From NCBI RefSeq assembly GCF_900156405.1, contig NZ_FTNN01000021.1:1-53436 (forward strand): 53,436 bases of DNA. Direction: 5' to 3'. Below the pieces are notes generated by a model, which was given only the letters and a program-made list of their open reading frames with translations, was not told where the DNA came from and searched no databases. Of the stretch, positions 15,705-24,486 are shown piece by piece. A program made the translations under genes and the position numbers. The stretch comes from Shewanella morhuae (GTDB lineage Bacteria; Pseudomonadota; Gammaproteobacteria; Enterobacterales; Shewanellaceae). Positions within the stretch are counted from its first letter, which is position 1; the number at the start of each line of letters is the position of its first letter.

Positions 15705-15747
15705 AATATATCGAGATTTTAATATTGGAGGGCTAAATAAGTCCCTA

Positions 15748-17007
15748 TCACTGAATACGAACAACCTCAGCGCCTAAACCTTGAAACTTATTCTCAATAT
15801 GCTCGTAGCCACGATCTAAATGATAGATACGATCCACTATCGTTTGTCCATCGGCCACCAAGCCCGCAATCACTAGACTTGCTGATGCACGTAAATCCGT
15901 CGCCATCACCTGAGCGCCACTTAAGGACTCAATCCCATGGATGATGCAGGTGTTACCTTCAAGCTCCATAGTCGCGCCCATACGGATAAGTTCAGGCACA
16001 TGCATAAAGCGGTTCTCAAAAATAGTCTCAGTAATTGTAGCAGTGCCTTGTGCTAAGGCATTGAGTACACAAAACTGTGCTTGCATATCGGTAGGAAAAC
16101 CAGGGTAAGGCGCAGTTTTAATATTAACGGCTTTAGGACGTTTGCCCTGCATATCGAGCTCAATCCAATCTTCACCCGTAGTAATCGTCGCGCCCGCATC
16201 TTCAAGCTTAGCGATAACCGACTCAAGTGAGGCTGGGTCAGCTTTTAAGCAACGAATACGGCCACGAGTGACCGCCGCAGCAACCAGGAATGACCCCGTT
16301 TCGATACGATCTGGCATAACGCGATAATGGCAGCCCTGTAAACGCTCAACCCCTTGAATACGCAGTGTCGCACTGCCTACACCGGTAATTTTGGCGCCCA
16401 TTGCAATTAAGCAATTGGCTAGATCGATCACTTCAGGCTCACGAGCCGCGTTTTCAATTACGGTTTCGCCATCGGCTAATGCCGCAGCCATCAGTAAGTT
16501 TTCAGTTGCACCAACGCTGACCATGTCCATAAAAATATGAGCGCCTTTAAGACGTCCATCAACACGGGCTTTGATATAACCTTCTTTCACTTCAATCTTA
16601 GCGCCCATCATTTCAAGGCCATGTAAGTGAAGATTCACTGGTCTTGCACCAATAGCACAGCCGCCAGGCAATGAAACGTCAGCGGTTCCATATCGAGCCA
16701 ATAATGGCCCTAAGATCAATATAGAGGCACGCATCGTTTTGACGAGATCGTAAGGAGCACAAAACTCATTCAAATTAGTCGTTGAAATCCGAATTTGTCC
16801 GTCGCCAAGTTCAGTCACTTCGGCGCCGAGGCAGCGTAATAATTTACAGCTAGTACTGACATCACGCAGATTGGGCACATTAGAAACCACAAAGTCGGTT
16901 TCAGCTAATACGCCTGCCATTAAAATAGGCAAAGCCGCATTTTTGGCACCTGAAATGATCACGTCACCGGCAAGCGGAGGGCTCGCCTTAATTGTTAGTT
17001 TATCCAC
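15748..17007 (-). CDS. murA: UDP-N-acetylglucosamine 1-carboxyvinyltransferase MurA
   Basis: MurA transfers enolpyruvate from phosphoenolpyruvate to UDP-GlcNAc, the first committed step of peptidoglycan synthesis. The 419-residue protein has the expected length. Lys22 lies in ISGAKNAALP, the active-site Cys117 in LPGGCAIGARPVNLHL (fosfomycin target), and the C-terminal block with DLRASASLVIAGL near 370 is conserved. It is the last gene of the minus-strand mlaFEDCB-ibaG-murA cluster, 9 bp after ibaG, an order conserved in many gammaproteobacteria. Confidence 0.98.
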   Translation of the reverse strand: MDKLTIKASPPLAGDVIISGAKNAALPILMAGVLAETDFVVSNVPNLRDVSTSCKLLRCLGAEVTELGDGQIRISTTNLNEFCAPYDLVKTMRASILILGPLLARYGTADVSLPGGCAIGARPVNLHLHGLEMMGAKIEVKEGYIKARVDGRLKGAHIFMDMVSVGATENLLMAAALADGETVIENAAREPEVIDLANCLIAMGAKITGVGSATLRIQGVERLQGCHYRVMPDRIETGSFLVAAAVTRGRIRCLKADPASLESVIAKLEDAGATITTGEDWIELDMQGKRPKAVNIKTAPYPGFPTDMQAQFCVLNALAQGTATITETIFENRFMHVPELIRMGATMELEGNTCIIHGIESLSGAQVMATDLRASASLVIAGLVADGQTIVDRIYHLDRGYEHIENKFQGLGAEVVRIQ

Positions 17008-17016
17008 TTTTCCTCA

Positions 17017-17274
17017 CTAGCTAGGCATGTTGAAAACTTTTTCGCGTTTCCATTGAGTCGGCGTGAAAGCTTTAATCGTTAATGCATGTAATTCACCGCT
17101 GGCAATGTGTGCTGTCAACGGTGCATAAATGGCTTGTTGCTGTTTAACTCGACTCATTCCATCAAAGCACTCGCCTACGGCGATCACTTTATAATGGCTA
17201 CCATCCGAGCTAGCGTGGACTTCTTCGAGCCCTAACGCATCACGTAAAATTTGTTCTATTAAGCTGCATTCCAT
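17017..17274 (-). CDS. ibaG: BolA-family iron-sulfur protein IbaG
   Basis: IbaG (YrbA) is a BolA-like protein that binds [2Fe-2S] clusters together with monothiol glutaredoxin GrxD and influences acid and envelope phenotypes. With the ATG at 17274 the protein has 85 residues, matching E. coli IbaG; AAGGTGA is upstream. A longer reading begins inside mlaB and has no homology. The BolA fold is seen in VHASSDGSHYKVIAVGECFDGMSRVKQQQ with the conserved His in the final helix region (HALTIKAFTPTQW). It lies between mlaB and murA. Confidence 0.92.
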   Translation of the reverse strand: MECSLIEQILRDALGLEEVHASSDGSHYKVIAVGECFDGMSRVKQQQAIYAPLTAHIASGELHALTIKAFTPTQWKREKVFNMPS

Positions 17275-17293
17275 GACGTCTTTCACCTTATTT

Positions 17294-17578
17294 TTAATGC
17301 GCTTCTTCGGTAAAGAAGGCATGTAAATCATATAAATCAATTAACTTTTTCAGCTGGGGAGACGCTAAAATCAATTCAAGCGGTCGGCTATGTTCACGTA
17401 CTAGCGCCAATAAAAAGGCTATACCAGCGCTGTCGCTGTATTGAAGCTCAGACAAAGACAACGTCTGTATGGAATCATCCAGTAATTGCTGTCGCTGTGG
17501 CCACAGTGTAATAACGTCGGCTTGGGTTAGACGCCCTTTGAGGTGACAAACTGTGCCTTGTTGCACAAATTCAATCAC
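17294..17578 (-). CDS. mlaB: STAS-domain protein MlaB
   Basis: MlaB is the small cytoplasmic STAS-domain subunit that binds and stabilises the MlaF ATPase in the MlaFEDB phospholipid transporter. The 94-residue protein shows the STAS pattern, including LSLSELQYSDSAGIAFLLALVREHS with the conserved Ser-Ala-Gly. Its start overlaps the mlaC stop by 4 bases (17575-17578), so translation is coupled. Confidence 0.9.
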   Translation of the reverse strand: MIEFVQQGTVCHLKGRLTQADVITLWPQRQQLLDDSIQTLSLSELQYSDSAGIAFLLALVREHSRPLELILASPQLKKLIDLYDLHAFFTEEAH

Positions 17579-18237
17579 GATTGCGACTTCCCTGATTTAG
17601 CCTTGATGACGACTTTTTCTTTCGTGCGTTCGTCAAGCATCTTAATCACAGAATCGATACCCTGCTGACGAATAAGGTTAGAAATTTCAGACTGTTTAGA
17701 AGACAGTAAACTTACACCTTCCGCTACCAAATCAAAGGCTTTCCATGTGTCATCTTTCAAGCGACGCGCTTTAAAGAGTACTTTAATGGGCGGGCGACCC
17801 GCTTCAATGATTTGTATATTTACATCGACTATTTTCTCTTGGCTGAAATCAACCCCCGGTGAAAACTCCACTTTTTGATTGGTGTATTCAGTAAAAGCTT
17901 GCGCATAGGTAGAGACTAAATAACCTTCAAAAGCATCAACGAAACGGTTGCGTTGATCTTCGGTTGAATCCTTAAGATATTGACCTAATACCTTGTAAGA
18001 AGCGTATTTATAATCGACATAGGGCATTAACTCTTCACGAACAATGACCTTTAAATGATCAGAGTCGGCATCGATAAGCGCTTTATCTTTATAAAAACGA
18101 TCAAAGGTTTTATTGGCAACGGCTTTTACCATGGCATAGGGATCTTTGGTGTCCACAACCACATCAGCGGCGATAGCACTTGTTGTCCCTAAAACCATCA
18201 CTAGCGGCAATAAAAAGCGAGATAAGATGTTAAACAT
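17575..18237 (-). CDS. mlaC: periplasmic phospholipid-binding protein MlaC
   Basis: MlaC carries phospholipids between the outer-membrane MlaA complex and the inner-membrane MlaFEDB complex. The 220-residue protein begins with a signal peptide (MFNILSRFLLPLVMVLGTTSAIAA) and continues with the Tol-Ttg2 (MlaC) domain, for example LMPYVDYKYASYKVLGQYLKDST and IDSVIKML near the C-terminus. The last 15 residues are Lys-rich. It lies 11 bp downstream of mlaD. Confidence 0.94.
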   Translation of the reverse strand: MFNILSRFLLPLVMVLGTTSAIAADVVVDTKDPYAMVKAVANKTFDRFYKDKALIDADSDHLKVIVREELMPYVDYKYASYKVLGQYLKDSTEDQRNRFVDAFEGYLVSTYAQAFTEYTNQKVEFSPGVDFSQEKIVDVNIQIIEAGRPPIKVLFKARRLKDDTWKAFDLVAEGVSLLSSKQSEISNLIRQQGIDSVIKMLDERTKEKVVIKAKSGKSQS

Positions 18238-18248
18238 AGCGGTAACCC

Positions 18249-18722
18249 CTATTTATCCTTCGAACCCATACTATATAAGAACTGACCAATCAGCTCTTCC
18301 AATACCAATGCTGAACGAGTGTCGTCAATTTTATCGCCATCTTTTAGCATACTGACATCATCATCAACAAAACCAGGTGTTAACCCCAAGAATTGCTCAC
18401 CCAATAAACCTGAAGTCAAAATAGCTAAGCTACTGGTTTCTGGAAATTTGTCATAGCGCTTATCCATCACAACTGTGACTACAGCGACTAATTTAACCGG
18501 ATCTAAATCAATACTACTTACCCGGCCGACCACTACACCACCAACCTTGACAGGTGAGCGTACCTTCAAGCCACCAATATTGGTAAAATTGGCTTTTATG
18601 GTATAGGTGCTGTCGCTGCTTTTAACTTCAATATTGGCAACATTAAAGACTAAGACCAAAAACGCGGCCAGTCCGGTTAAAAGAAAAATACCCACTAATA
18701 ATTCAATTTTTCGTGTCAACAT
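18249..18722 (-). CDS. mlaD: MCE-domain protein MlaD
   Basis: MlaD forms a hexameric ring in the inner membrane that passes phospholipids to or from MlaC. The 157-residue protein has one N-terminal transmembrane helix (about 7-27) and an MCE domain (about 38-115) with KANFTNIGGLKVRSPVKVGGVVVGRVSSI, the core MCE motif. The C-terminal helix region (LEELIGQFLYSMG) is present. It lies 57 bp after mlaE. Confidence 0.95.
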   Translation of the reverse strand: MLTRKIELLVGIFLLTGLAAFLVLVFNVANIEVKSSDSTYTIKANFTNIGGLKVRSPVKVGGVVVGRVSSIDLDPVKLVAVVTVVMDKRYDKFPETSSLAILTSGLLGEQFLGLTPGFVDDDVSMLKDGDKIDDTRSALVLEELIGQFLYSMGSKDK

Positions 18723-18779
18723 GCTTAGCTACCACTCTGTTAATGCATCTAATCCTGTGTCGAAATCCGCAGTGTTCCG

Positions 18780-19565
18780 TTAGCGGCCAAACATCAGGGC
18801 TGTCAGTAAAAAATCCAATGCCAATACTGCGAGGCTCGACTGAACGACCGTCTGCGTCGTTGCTCGGCTGATGCCTTCCGGATTAGGGATCACTTGATAA
18901 CCGCGATATAACGCAATCCAAGTAACTACTACGGCAAACACGCCACTCTTGATCAAGCAGTTAACTATGTCCTGACGCCATTCAACCGACGCCTGTAAAA
19001 TAGACCAAAACGCACCACTGTCGATACCTTTCCATTCCACGCCAACAATGTGACCGCCGTAAATACCTACCGCAGTAAACATCAACACCAGCAATGGCAT
19101 ACTGATAACCCCAGCCCAAAAGCGCGGGGCAATAATCTGCCTTAATGGGTCGATAGCCATCATCTCTAAACTTGAGAGCTGCTCGGTACTTTTCATTAAC
19201 CCAATTTCAGCGGTTAATGCTGAGCCTGCCCGTCCTGCAAATAATAAGGCTGTGACTACCGGTCCTAACTCACGCAGTAAACTTAATGCCACCATAGGGC
19301 CTAAGCTTTCTTCGGTGCCAAAGCCGACTAAAATATTGTAGCCTTGTAACGCAAGTACCATGCCGATGAACAGCCCTGAGACTAAAATAATCACCATAGA
19401 TTGCACGCCGACCACATAAATCTGCCGTACTAATAATGGAAAACCTTTACGCACACGTGGCCAACGAAAAATAGCGCCCCACAGCATCAGCCCAGCACGG
19501 CCAAAACCAAGTACAAACTCAATGGCGCTGTGGCCCAAGTCAGCAATACTGTCGATTAACTTCAC
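18780..19565 (-). CDS. mlaE: MlaE permease of the phospholipid ABC transporter
   Basis: MlaE is the inner-membrane permease of the MlaFEDB system that maintains outer-membrane lipid asymmetry. The 261-residue protein has an amphipathic N-terminus and about five membrane helices. Family motifs include GLFIGMVLALQGYNILVGFGTEESLG, LRELGPVVTALLFAGRAGSALTAEIG and EQLSSLEMMAIDPLRQI. It overlaps mlaF by 4 bases at 19562-19565. Confidence 0.97.
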   Translation of the reverse strand: MKLIDSIADLGHSAIEFVLGFGRAGLMLWGAIFRWPRVRKGFPLLVRQIYVVGVQSMVIILVSGLFIGMVLALQGYNILVGFGTEESLGPMVALSLLRELGPVVTALLFAGRAGSALTAEIGLMKSTEQLSSLEMMAIDPLRQIIAPRFWAGVISMPLLVLMFTAVGIYGGHIVGVEWKGIDSGAFWSILQASVEWRQDIVNCLIKSGVFAVVVTWIALYRGYQVIPNPEGISRATTQTVVQSSLAVLALDFLLTALMFGR

Positions 19566-20380
19566 TTGCCAACTCCCTTTGCTAACAATTCTTGTTGATA
19601 ATCACTGGCAGGATAATGAAACGGCACTGGGCCATCCGGCGCGCCTTGAATAAACTGTTTCAACTGCGGATTATCGGCGTGCTTTAATTCCTCTGGCGTG
19701 CCGTGAGCGATGACTTTTTTGTCTGCCACCACATACACATAATCGGCAATGCCAAGCACTTCATCTACGTCATGGGATACCACAACGGAGGTAAGATTGA
19801 GCGCATCGGATAACTCACGAATAAGCTTCACCAATACACCCATTGATATTGGGTCTTGGCCTGCAAATGGTTCATCGTACAGCACCATTTCAGGTTCCAG
19901 TGCGATGGCTCTGGCCAATGCGGCACGGCGCTGCATACCGCCAGATAATTCGCTTGGCATCATCTGCGCGGCGCCACGCAAACCCACGGCTTCGAGTTTC
20001 ATCAGCACGATAGTACGAATGATATCCTCTGGTAGCCCTGAATGTTCACGTAGCGCAAATGCGACGTTATCGAATACATTAATGTCAGTAAACAGCGCGC
20101 CGCTTTGAAACAGCATGCTCATACGCTTACGTAACTGAAATAACTCATTGCGACTCACGCCGTGGATATCGTGGCCGTCGAATAACACTTGCCCATTGTC
20201 TGGCGTTAATTGACCACCGATTAATTTCAGCAGTGTCGTTTTGCCTATACCACTGGGGCCCATAATCGCCGTCACCTTGCCCCGTGGAATGGACAGGCTA
20301 ATATCTTTAAATATTGCGCGCTGACCGCGGCTAAACCCCAAGTTACGGATCTCAACCAACGATGTTTGTTCTTGAGTCAT
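19562..20380 (-). CDS. mlaF: MlaF ATPase of the phospholipid ABC transporter
   Basis: MlaF powers the MlaFEDB transporter. With the ATG at 20380 (GGGA upstream) the protein has 272 residues; 19 further codons in frame upstream have no ribosome site. It carries Walker A GPSGIGKTTLL near residue 41, the signature LSGGMQRRAALARAI near 146, Walker B MVLYDEPFAGQDP near 166 and the H-loop VVVSHDVDE. First gene of the mla-ibaG-murA operon, divergent from kdsD. Confidence 0.96.
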   Translation of the reverse strand: MTQEQTSLVEIRNLGFSRGQRAIFKDISLSIPRGKVTAIMGPSGIGKTTLLKLIGGQLTPDNGQVLFDGHDIHGVSRNELFQLRKRMSMLFQSGALFTDINVFDNVAFALREHSGLPEDIIRTIVLMKLEAVGLRGAAQMMPSELSGGMQRRAALARAIALEPEMVLYDEPFAGQDPISMGVLVKLIRELSDALNLTSVVVSHDVDEVLGIADYVYVVADKKVIAHGTPEELKHADNPQLKQFIQGAPDGPVPFHYPASDYQQELLAKGVGK

Positions 20381-20636
20381 GCTTGATCCCAACATTTGCA
20401 AAGAGGCAATCCCAATCTTGCAAGACCGTCCCAACAAAGAGCCGCAAATTGTACGTAATTGCGCTTTAACCTACAACCGAATCGACACTATCGGCCTGCG
20501 ATACTTTCAATTTGACTCATTTACAGCGAAAATGCGCCATAAGTTTTCACTCTGCACCGGTTAAATGTTACTTAATGTTTTAAATCTAGTTGCAGAATAG
20601 GTTTTATTGGTTATTTCGTTTGCACTTAGCTCGATC

Positions 20637-20662
20637 CTTATCCACTTTAAAATATGGATAAG
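20637..20662. repeat. inverted repeat in the mlaF-kdsD divergent region
   Basis: CTTATCCA and TGGATAAG form an 8-bp perfect stem around a 10-base loop. The whole divergent region 20381-21024 is about 640 bp; apart from this I see no gene in it. Promoters of both operons should lie here. Confidence 0.45.
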
Positions 20663-21024
20663 CTGAGGCTTAAGTACAAATTTAGAAATATTCTGCGGGA
20701 TAATACCCACCACGAGACAGAATAAATCCATTGAAATAAACCACAAAGACGATGATATTGCTCAAGATGGTCTATCGCGATACTGCTTGTTCTACATGAA
20801 TAACTACTATCGCTGAACTTGACGAACTAACTCAATCGTCCTAGCCTGCCGCGATTGTTTTACGGTTTTAGATAAAGCATCGCCATAAAACAGTCACGAA
20901 ATTGGCTGAAAATAAAAGATACTTGGCAGAACGCCGATTAAATATCATCTTTATCGCGTACCAAATTGTGCTACTCCAATCCCATAACTGGGGCGACAAA
21001 GACAATGCAAAAAGAGAGATAGAC

Positions 21025-22002
21025 ATGGTAGACAAATCACAACTGCGCCAATGGGGCTGCAAAGTTATCGACATTGAAAAGTCAGCCCTAGACAATCTTT
21101 ATCAGTATGTAGATTCAGTTGAATTTGCAGAGGCTTGCGAGTTAATTCTCAACTGTACCGGTAAAGTCATTGTGATGGGAATGGGCAAATCTGGCCATAT
21201 CGGTAATAAGATTTCAGCCACCCTTGCCAGCACAGGTACGCCGGCATTTTTTGTGCACCCGGGTGAAGCCAGCCATGGCGACCTTGGCGTGTTAGCGGAT
21301 AATGATATTATTTTAGCCCTTTCAAATTCAGGTGAATCGAGCGAAATCCTCACCTTAATGCCCGTTATCCAACGTATGGGCGTGCCTGTGATTGCCATAA
21401 CGAGTAAGCCAGAGTCCAATATGGCGCGCTTATCAAAAGTCCATTTATGTATTGGGGTACCTGAAGAGGCTTGCCCACTTGGACTTGCTCCCACGTCAAG
21501 CACCACGGCAACCTTGGTCATGGGTGATGCCATCGCGATAGCACTGTTACAGGCCAAAGGTTTTACCCGTGATGACTTTGCAATGTCTCATCCTGGCGGC
21601 GCACTTGGCCGTAAATTACTGTTAAAGGTCAACGATGTAATGCACAGCGGTGATGACCTACCGCTGGTCAACCATGATATCTGTATCACCGAAGCCCTGT
21701 ACGAAATTTCCAAAAAAGGTTTAGGTATGACAGCGATTATCGATGATGAACGTAAGCTTGTCGGTATCTTTACCGATGGCGATTTACGCCGAGTCATTGA
21801 TGCTGAAGTGAATCTACGAACAACACCCATTGCCGATGTAATGACCCGTAACTGCGTTACCATTATGGATAACATATTGGCCGCTAAAGCACTGCAAATA
21901 ATGGATTCGAAAAATATTAACGGTTTGATTGTAATAGATAAAGATCGCCATCCTATTGGTGCACTTAACATGCTAGACATGGTTAAAGCAGGAGTCATTT
22001 AA
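21025..22002 (+). CDS. kdsD: D-arabinose 5-phosphate isomerase KdsD
   Basis: KdsD interconverts D-ribulose 5-phosphate and D-arabinose 5-phosphate, the first step towards the LPS sugar Kdo. The chosen ATG at 21025 is preceded by AGAGAG and gives 325 residues, matching the family; a 41-codon upstream extension has no support. A SIS domain (about 40-180) shows VIVMGMGKSGHIGNKISATLASTGTPAFFVHP and ALSNSGESSEI, followed by two CBS domains (about 205-325). It overlaps the kdsC start by one base and opens the LPS operon. Confidence 0.96.
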   Translation: MVDKSQLRQWGCKVIDIEKSALDNLYQYVDSVEFAEACELILNCTGKVIVMGMGKSGHIGNKISATLASTGTPAFFVHPGEASHGDLGVLADNDIILALSNSGESSEILTLMPVIQRMGVPVIAITSKPESNMARLSKVHLCIGVPEEACPLGLAPTSSTTATLVMGDAIAIALLQAKGFTRDDFAMSHPGGALGRKLLLKVNDVMHSGDDLPLVNHDICITEALYEISKKGLGMTAIIDDERKLVGIFTDGDLRRVIDAEVNLRTTPIADVMTRNCVTIMDNILAAKALQIMDSKNINGLIVIDKDRHPIGALNMLDMVKAGVI

Positions 22003-22553
22003 TGCCACAGCAAGGATTTTACGGCCCCATCAGTAATGATGTGTGGCAACGCGCGCAAAAGATTAAACTGTTGATTTGTGACGTCGATGGCGTGTTTTCT
22101 GATGGGCGTATTTACTTGAGTAATAACGGTGAAGAGCTAAAAGCATTTCACACCCGCGACGGTTATGGTGTGCGCTCGCTGCTCACTAGCGGTTTTCATC
22201 TTGCGGTCATCACAGGGCGCCAATCCAAAATCGTTGAGAACCGTATGGCAGCGCTCGGCGTGACACATATTTACCAAGGTATAGACAATAAATTTGCACC
22301 CTATGAGGAATTACTCACGCTTTATGGCGTTACCCCTGATGAGGTGGCTTATATCGGTGACGATATGGTTGATCTACCGGTAATGAACGTGGTTGGTTTA
22401 GCGGTTAGCGTTGCCGATGGTCATCCTTATGTCCGTCAGCATGCTCACTTTGTTACCACCCTTAATGGTGGCCACGGGGCATTGCGTGAACTCACAGACC
22501 TGTTACTGCTAAGTCAAAATAAGTTCACCTCGGCCCATGGAATGAGTATATGA
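22002..22553 (+). CDS. kdsC: 3-deoxy-D-manno-octulosonate 8-phosphate phosphatase KdsC
   Basis: KdsC is a HAD-family phosphatase that releases Kdo from Kdo 8-phosphate. The 183-residue protein has the HAD motif I LLICDVDGVFSDGRIY with nucleophile Asp, motif II VITGRQS and motif IV YIGDDMVDLPVM. It starts at the last base of kdsD and overlaps lptC by 4 bases, so translation is tightly coupled. Confidence 0.97.
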   Translation: MPQQGFYGPISNDVWQRAQKIKLLICDVDGVFSDGRIYLSNNGEELKAFHTRDGYGVRSLLTSGFHLAVITGRQSKIVENRMAALGVTHIYQGIDNKFAPYEELLTLYGVTPDEVAYIGDDMVDLPVMNVVGLAVSVADGHPYVRQHAHFVTTLNGGHGALRELTDLLLLSQNKFTSAHGMSI

Positions 22554-23110
22554 GCCGTGTGACGCTTGCGATTATTGCATTTTTCGGTACTGCGCTGGCG
22601 CTGTATTGGCAAGTGCAAAACAAGCACAATAATGATGCAGATAATAAAGTAAAAGATCAAAATACCCCAGATTACATCGTGGAAGACCTGCGCAGTGTCG
22701 AGTTTAATGAACAAGGACTTGTCAACAGTCGTGTTACTGCGAAACATATGGAACATTTTGATTCCACTAATCAAACCTTGTTCACTCAACCTGTTTATCT
22801 TGTGTACCCCGACCAAGGTAAAGCACAATGGCAACTTAAGGCTGATGAAGGCAAACTTGATAAAGAAACCGGCAAGGTGGTATTACAGAATAATGTCATT
22901 ATTGATGCTATTAGCTCAGAAGAACCGATTCAAACCTTGTCCACCAGTTATCTGGAACTCGATCTCAATACAATGATAATGACCTCTGACCGCACCATTT
23001 ATGTCACAGGAAAAGATTTTAATATTCAAGGCCAAGGCCTTTTTGCCGACCTTAATGCACAAGAAGTGCGATTGACCAGTCAGGTAGTAGGAACATATGA
23101 AGCAAAATAA
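22550..23110 (+). CDS. lptC: LPS export protein LptC
   Basis: LptC is a bitopic inner-membrane protein that accepts LPS from LptBFG and passes it to LptA. The 186-residue protein has one N-terminal membrane helix (about 4-20) and a beta-jellyroll domain; EDLRSVEFNEQGLVNSRVTAKHMEHF and the QADEGKLDKETGKVVLQNNV-type block are typical. It overlaps kdsC by 4 bases and lptA by 14 bases. Confidence 0.94.
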   Translation: MSRVTLAIIAFFGTALALYWQVQNKHNNDADNKVKDQNTPDYIVEDLRSVEFNEQGLVNSRVTAKHMEHFDSTNQTLFTQPVYLVYPDQGKAQWQLKADEGKLDKETGKVVLQNNVIIDAISSEEPIQTLSTSYLELDLNTMIMTSDRTIYVTGKDFNIQGQGLFADLNAQEVRLTSQVVGTYEAK

Positions 23111-23651
23111 CGTATTACTTGCCAGCCTCATTCTTATAATGAGCATGAGTGCCTTCGCGAAAGTGGATGATTTAAAACAGGAAGTAAAGATTAAAGCCGT
23201 AAGCCAAACGGCAGATATTAAGAATAACCAAGTTATCTTTTTTGGTCCGGTTGAAGTCACTCAAGGCTCTATCAAAATTATTGCGGATCAACTACGTGCA
23301 TTTTCTGCTGAAGGTGAAAGCAGTAAAACCTTAGTCGCCACGGGTAATCCTGCCACTTATACTCAAGTCCTAGACGATGGTCGCCCAGCATCTGCAAGTG
23401 CGAAAGAGATTAGTTATAACATGGCAAGCCGTACCCTCACCCTCAAAGGATTAGCTTCATTAGATCAAGCGGGTAGCCAAGTCCGAGGGAATTTAATCCG
23501 CTACGACATCATTCAGCAAAAATTAATTGCTGAAAGTACTGGTAGTGGTGATGATCGCGTGATTACGATTATTCAGCCTGAAAGTTATCAAGATGATATA
23601 AAGCCCGGCACCTCAACCGATAAACCTGTCAAAAAGCAGGGTTCTAAATGA
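23097..23651 (+). CDS. lptA: periplasmic LPS bridge protein LptA
   Basis: LptA forms the periplasmic beta-jellyroll bridge that carries LPS to LptDE at the outer membrane. The 184-residue protein has a signal peptide (MKQNNVLLASLILIMSMSAFA) and an OstA-like domain with VEVTQGSIKIIADQLRAF and the repeat pattern MASRTLTLKGLASLDQAGSQVRGNLI. The C-terminus is Lys-rich. It overlaps lptC and lptB. Confidence 0.95.
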   Translation: MKQNNVLLASLILIMSMSAFAKVDDLKQEVKIKAVSQTADIKNNQVIFFGPVEVTQGSIKIIADQLRAFSAEGESSKTLVATGNPATYTQVLDDGRPASASAKEISYNMASRTLTLKGLASLDQAGSQVRGNLIRYDIIQQKLIAESTGSGDDRVITIIQPESYQDDIKPGTSTDKPVKKQGSK

Positions 23652-24379
23652 CCCAGATCACTCTAAGAGCACAAAATTTAGCGAAAAGTTATAAGAACCG
23701 CCAAGTCGTTAAAGATGTCAGTTTGACGGTAAAAACCGGTCAAGTCGTTGGTCTACTAGGCCCAAACGGGGCGGGAAAAACCACCACATTTTACATGGTT
23801 GTCGGATTGGTAAAGAGCGATAAAGGCCACATTTTTATCGATGATGATGATTTAACCGCCGATCCGATGCACCTGCGTGCCCGCAAAGGCATTGGTTACT
23901 TACCACAAGAAGCCAGTATCTTTCGTAAGCTGAGCGTACATGACAACATTATGGCCGTGCTGCAAACTCGCAAAGAGCTAACCAAAGAACAAAGAGATCA
24001 AGAATTAGAACATCTGCTGGAAGAGTTTCATATCACCCACATACGTGACAGCCAAGGTATGTCGTTGTCGGGTGGTGAGCGTCGTCGTGTTGAAATTGCG
24101 CGTGCGCTAGCGGCTAATCCTAAGTTTATTTTACTTGATGAGCCTTTCGCTGGGGTCGATCCGATTTCAGTTATCGACATCAAAAAAATCATTGAGCAAC
24201 TTAAAAGCCGTGGCCTTGGTGTGCTAATTACCGACCACAATGTGCGCGAGACATTAGATGTGTGTGAACATGCCTACATTGTTAGTCACGGAAACCTGAT
24301 TGCAGAAGGAACACCAGCAGAGATCTTAGACAATCAGCAGGTTAGGGCTGTGTACTTAGGTGAACAATTCAGGCTATAG
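23648..24379 (+). CDS. lptB: LPS export ABC ATPase LptB
   Basis: LptB is the ATPase of LptB2FGC. The 243-residue protein has Walker A GPNGAGKTTTFY near residue 37, Q-loop GYLPQEASIFRKL, signature MSLSGGERRRVEIARAL near 138, Walker B FILLDEPFAGVDPIS near 158 and the H-loop LITDHNVRET. It overlaps lptA by 4 bases and precedes rpoN by 107 bp, the universal gammaproteobacterial arrangement. Confidence 0.98.
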   Translation: MTQITLRAQNLAKSYKNRQVVKDVSLTVKTGQVVGLLGPNGAGKTTTFYMVVGLVKSDKGHIFIDDDDLTADPMHLRARKGIGYLPQEASIFRKLSVHDNIMAVLQTRKELTKEQRDQELEHLLEEFHITHIRDSQGMSLSGGERRRVEIARALAANPKFILLDEPFAGVDPISVIDIKKIIEQLKSRGLGVLITDHNVRETLDVCEHAYIVSHGNLIAEGTPAEILDNQQVRAVYLGEQFRL

Positions 24380-24486
24380 TTAACCAAAGGGAGTCGATGG
24401 CCGTAAATTATACTGGCATACGGCTCGACTAAAGAGGGGAATAAGCGACCCCATCTAATAATAATAACTTAGGGATCTGCGGTAAC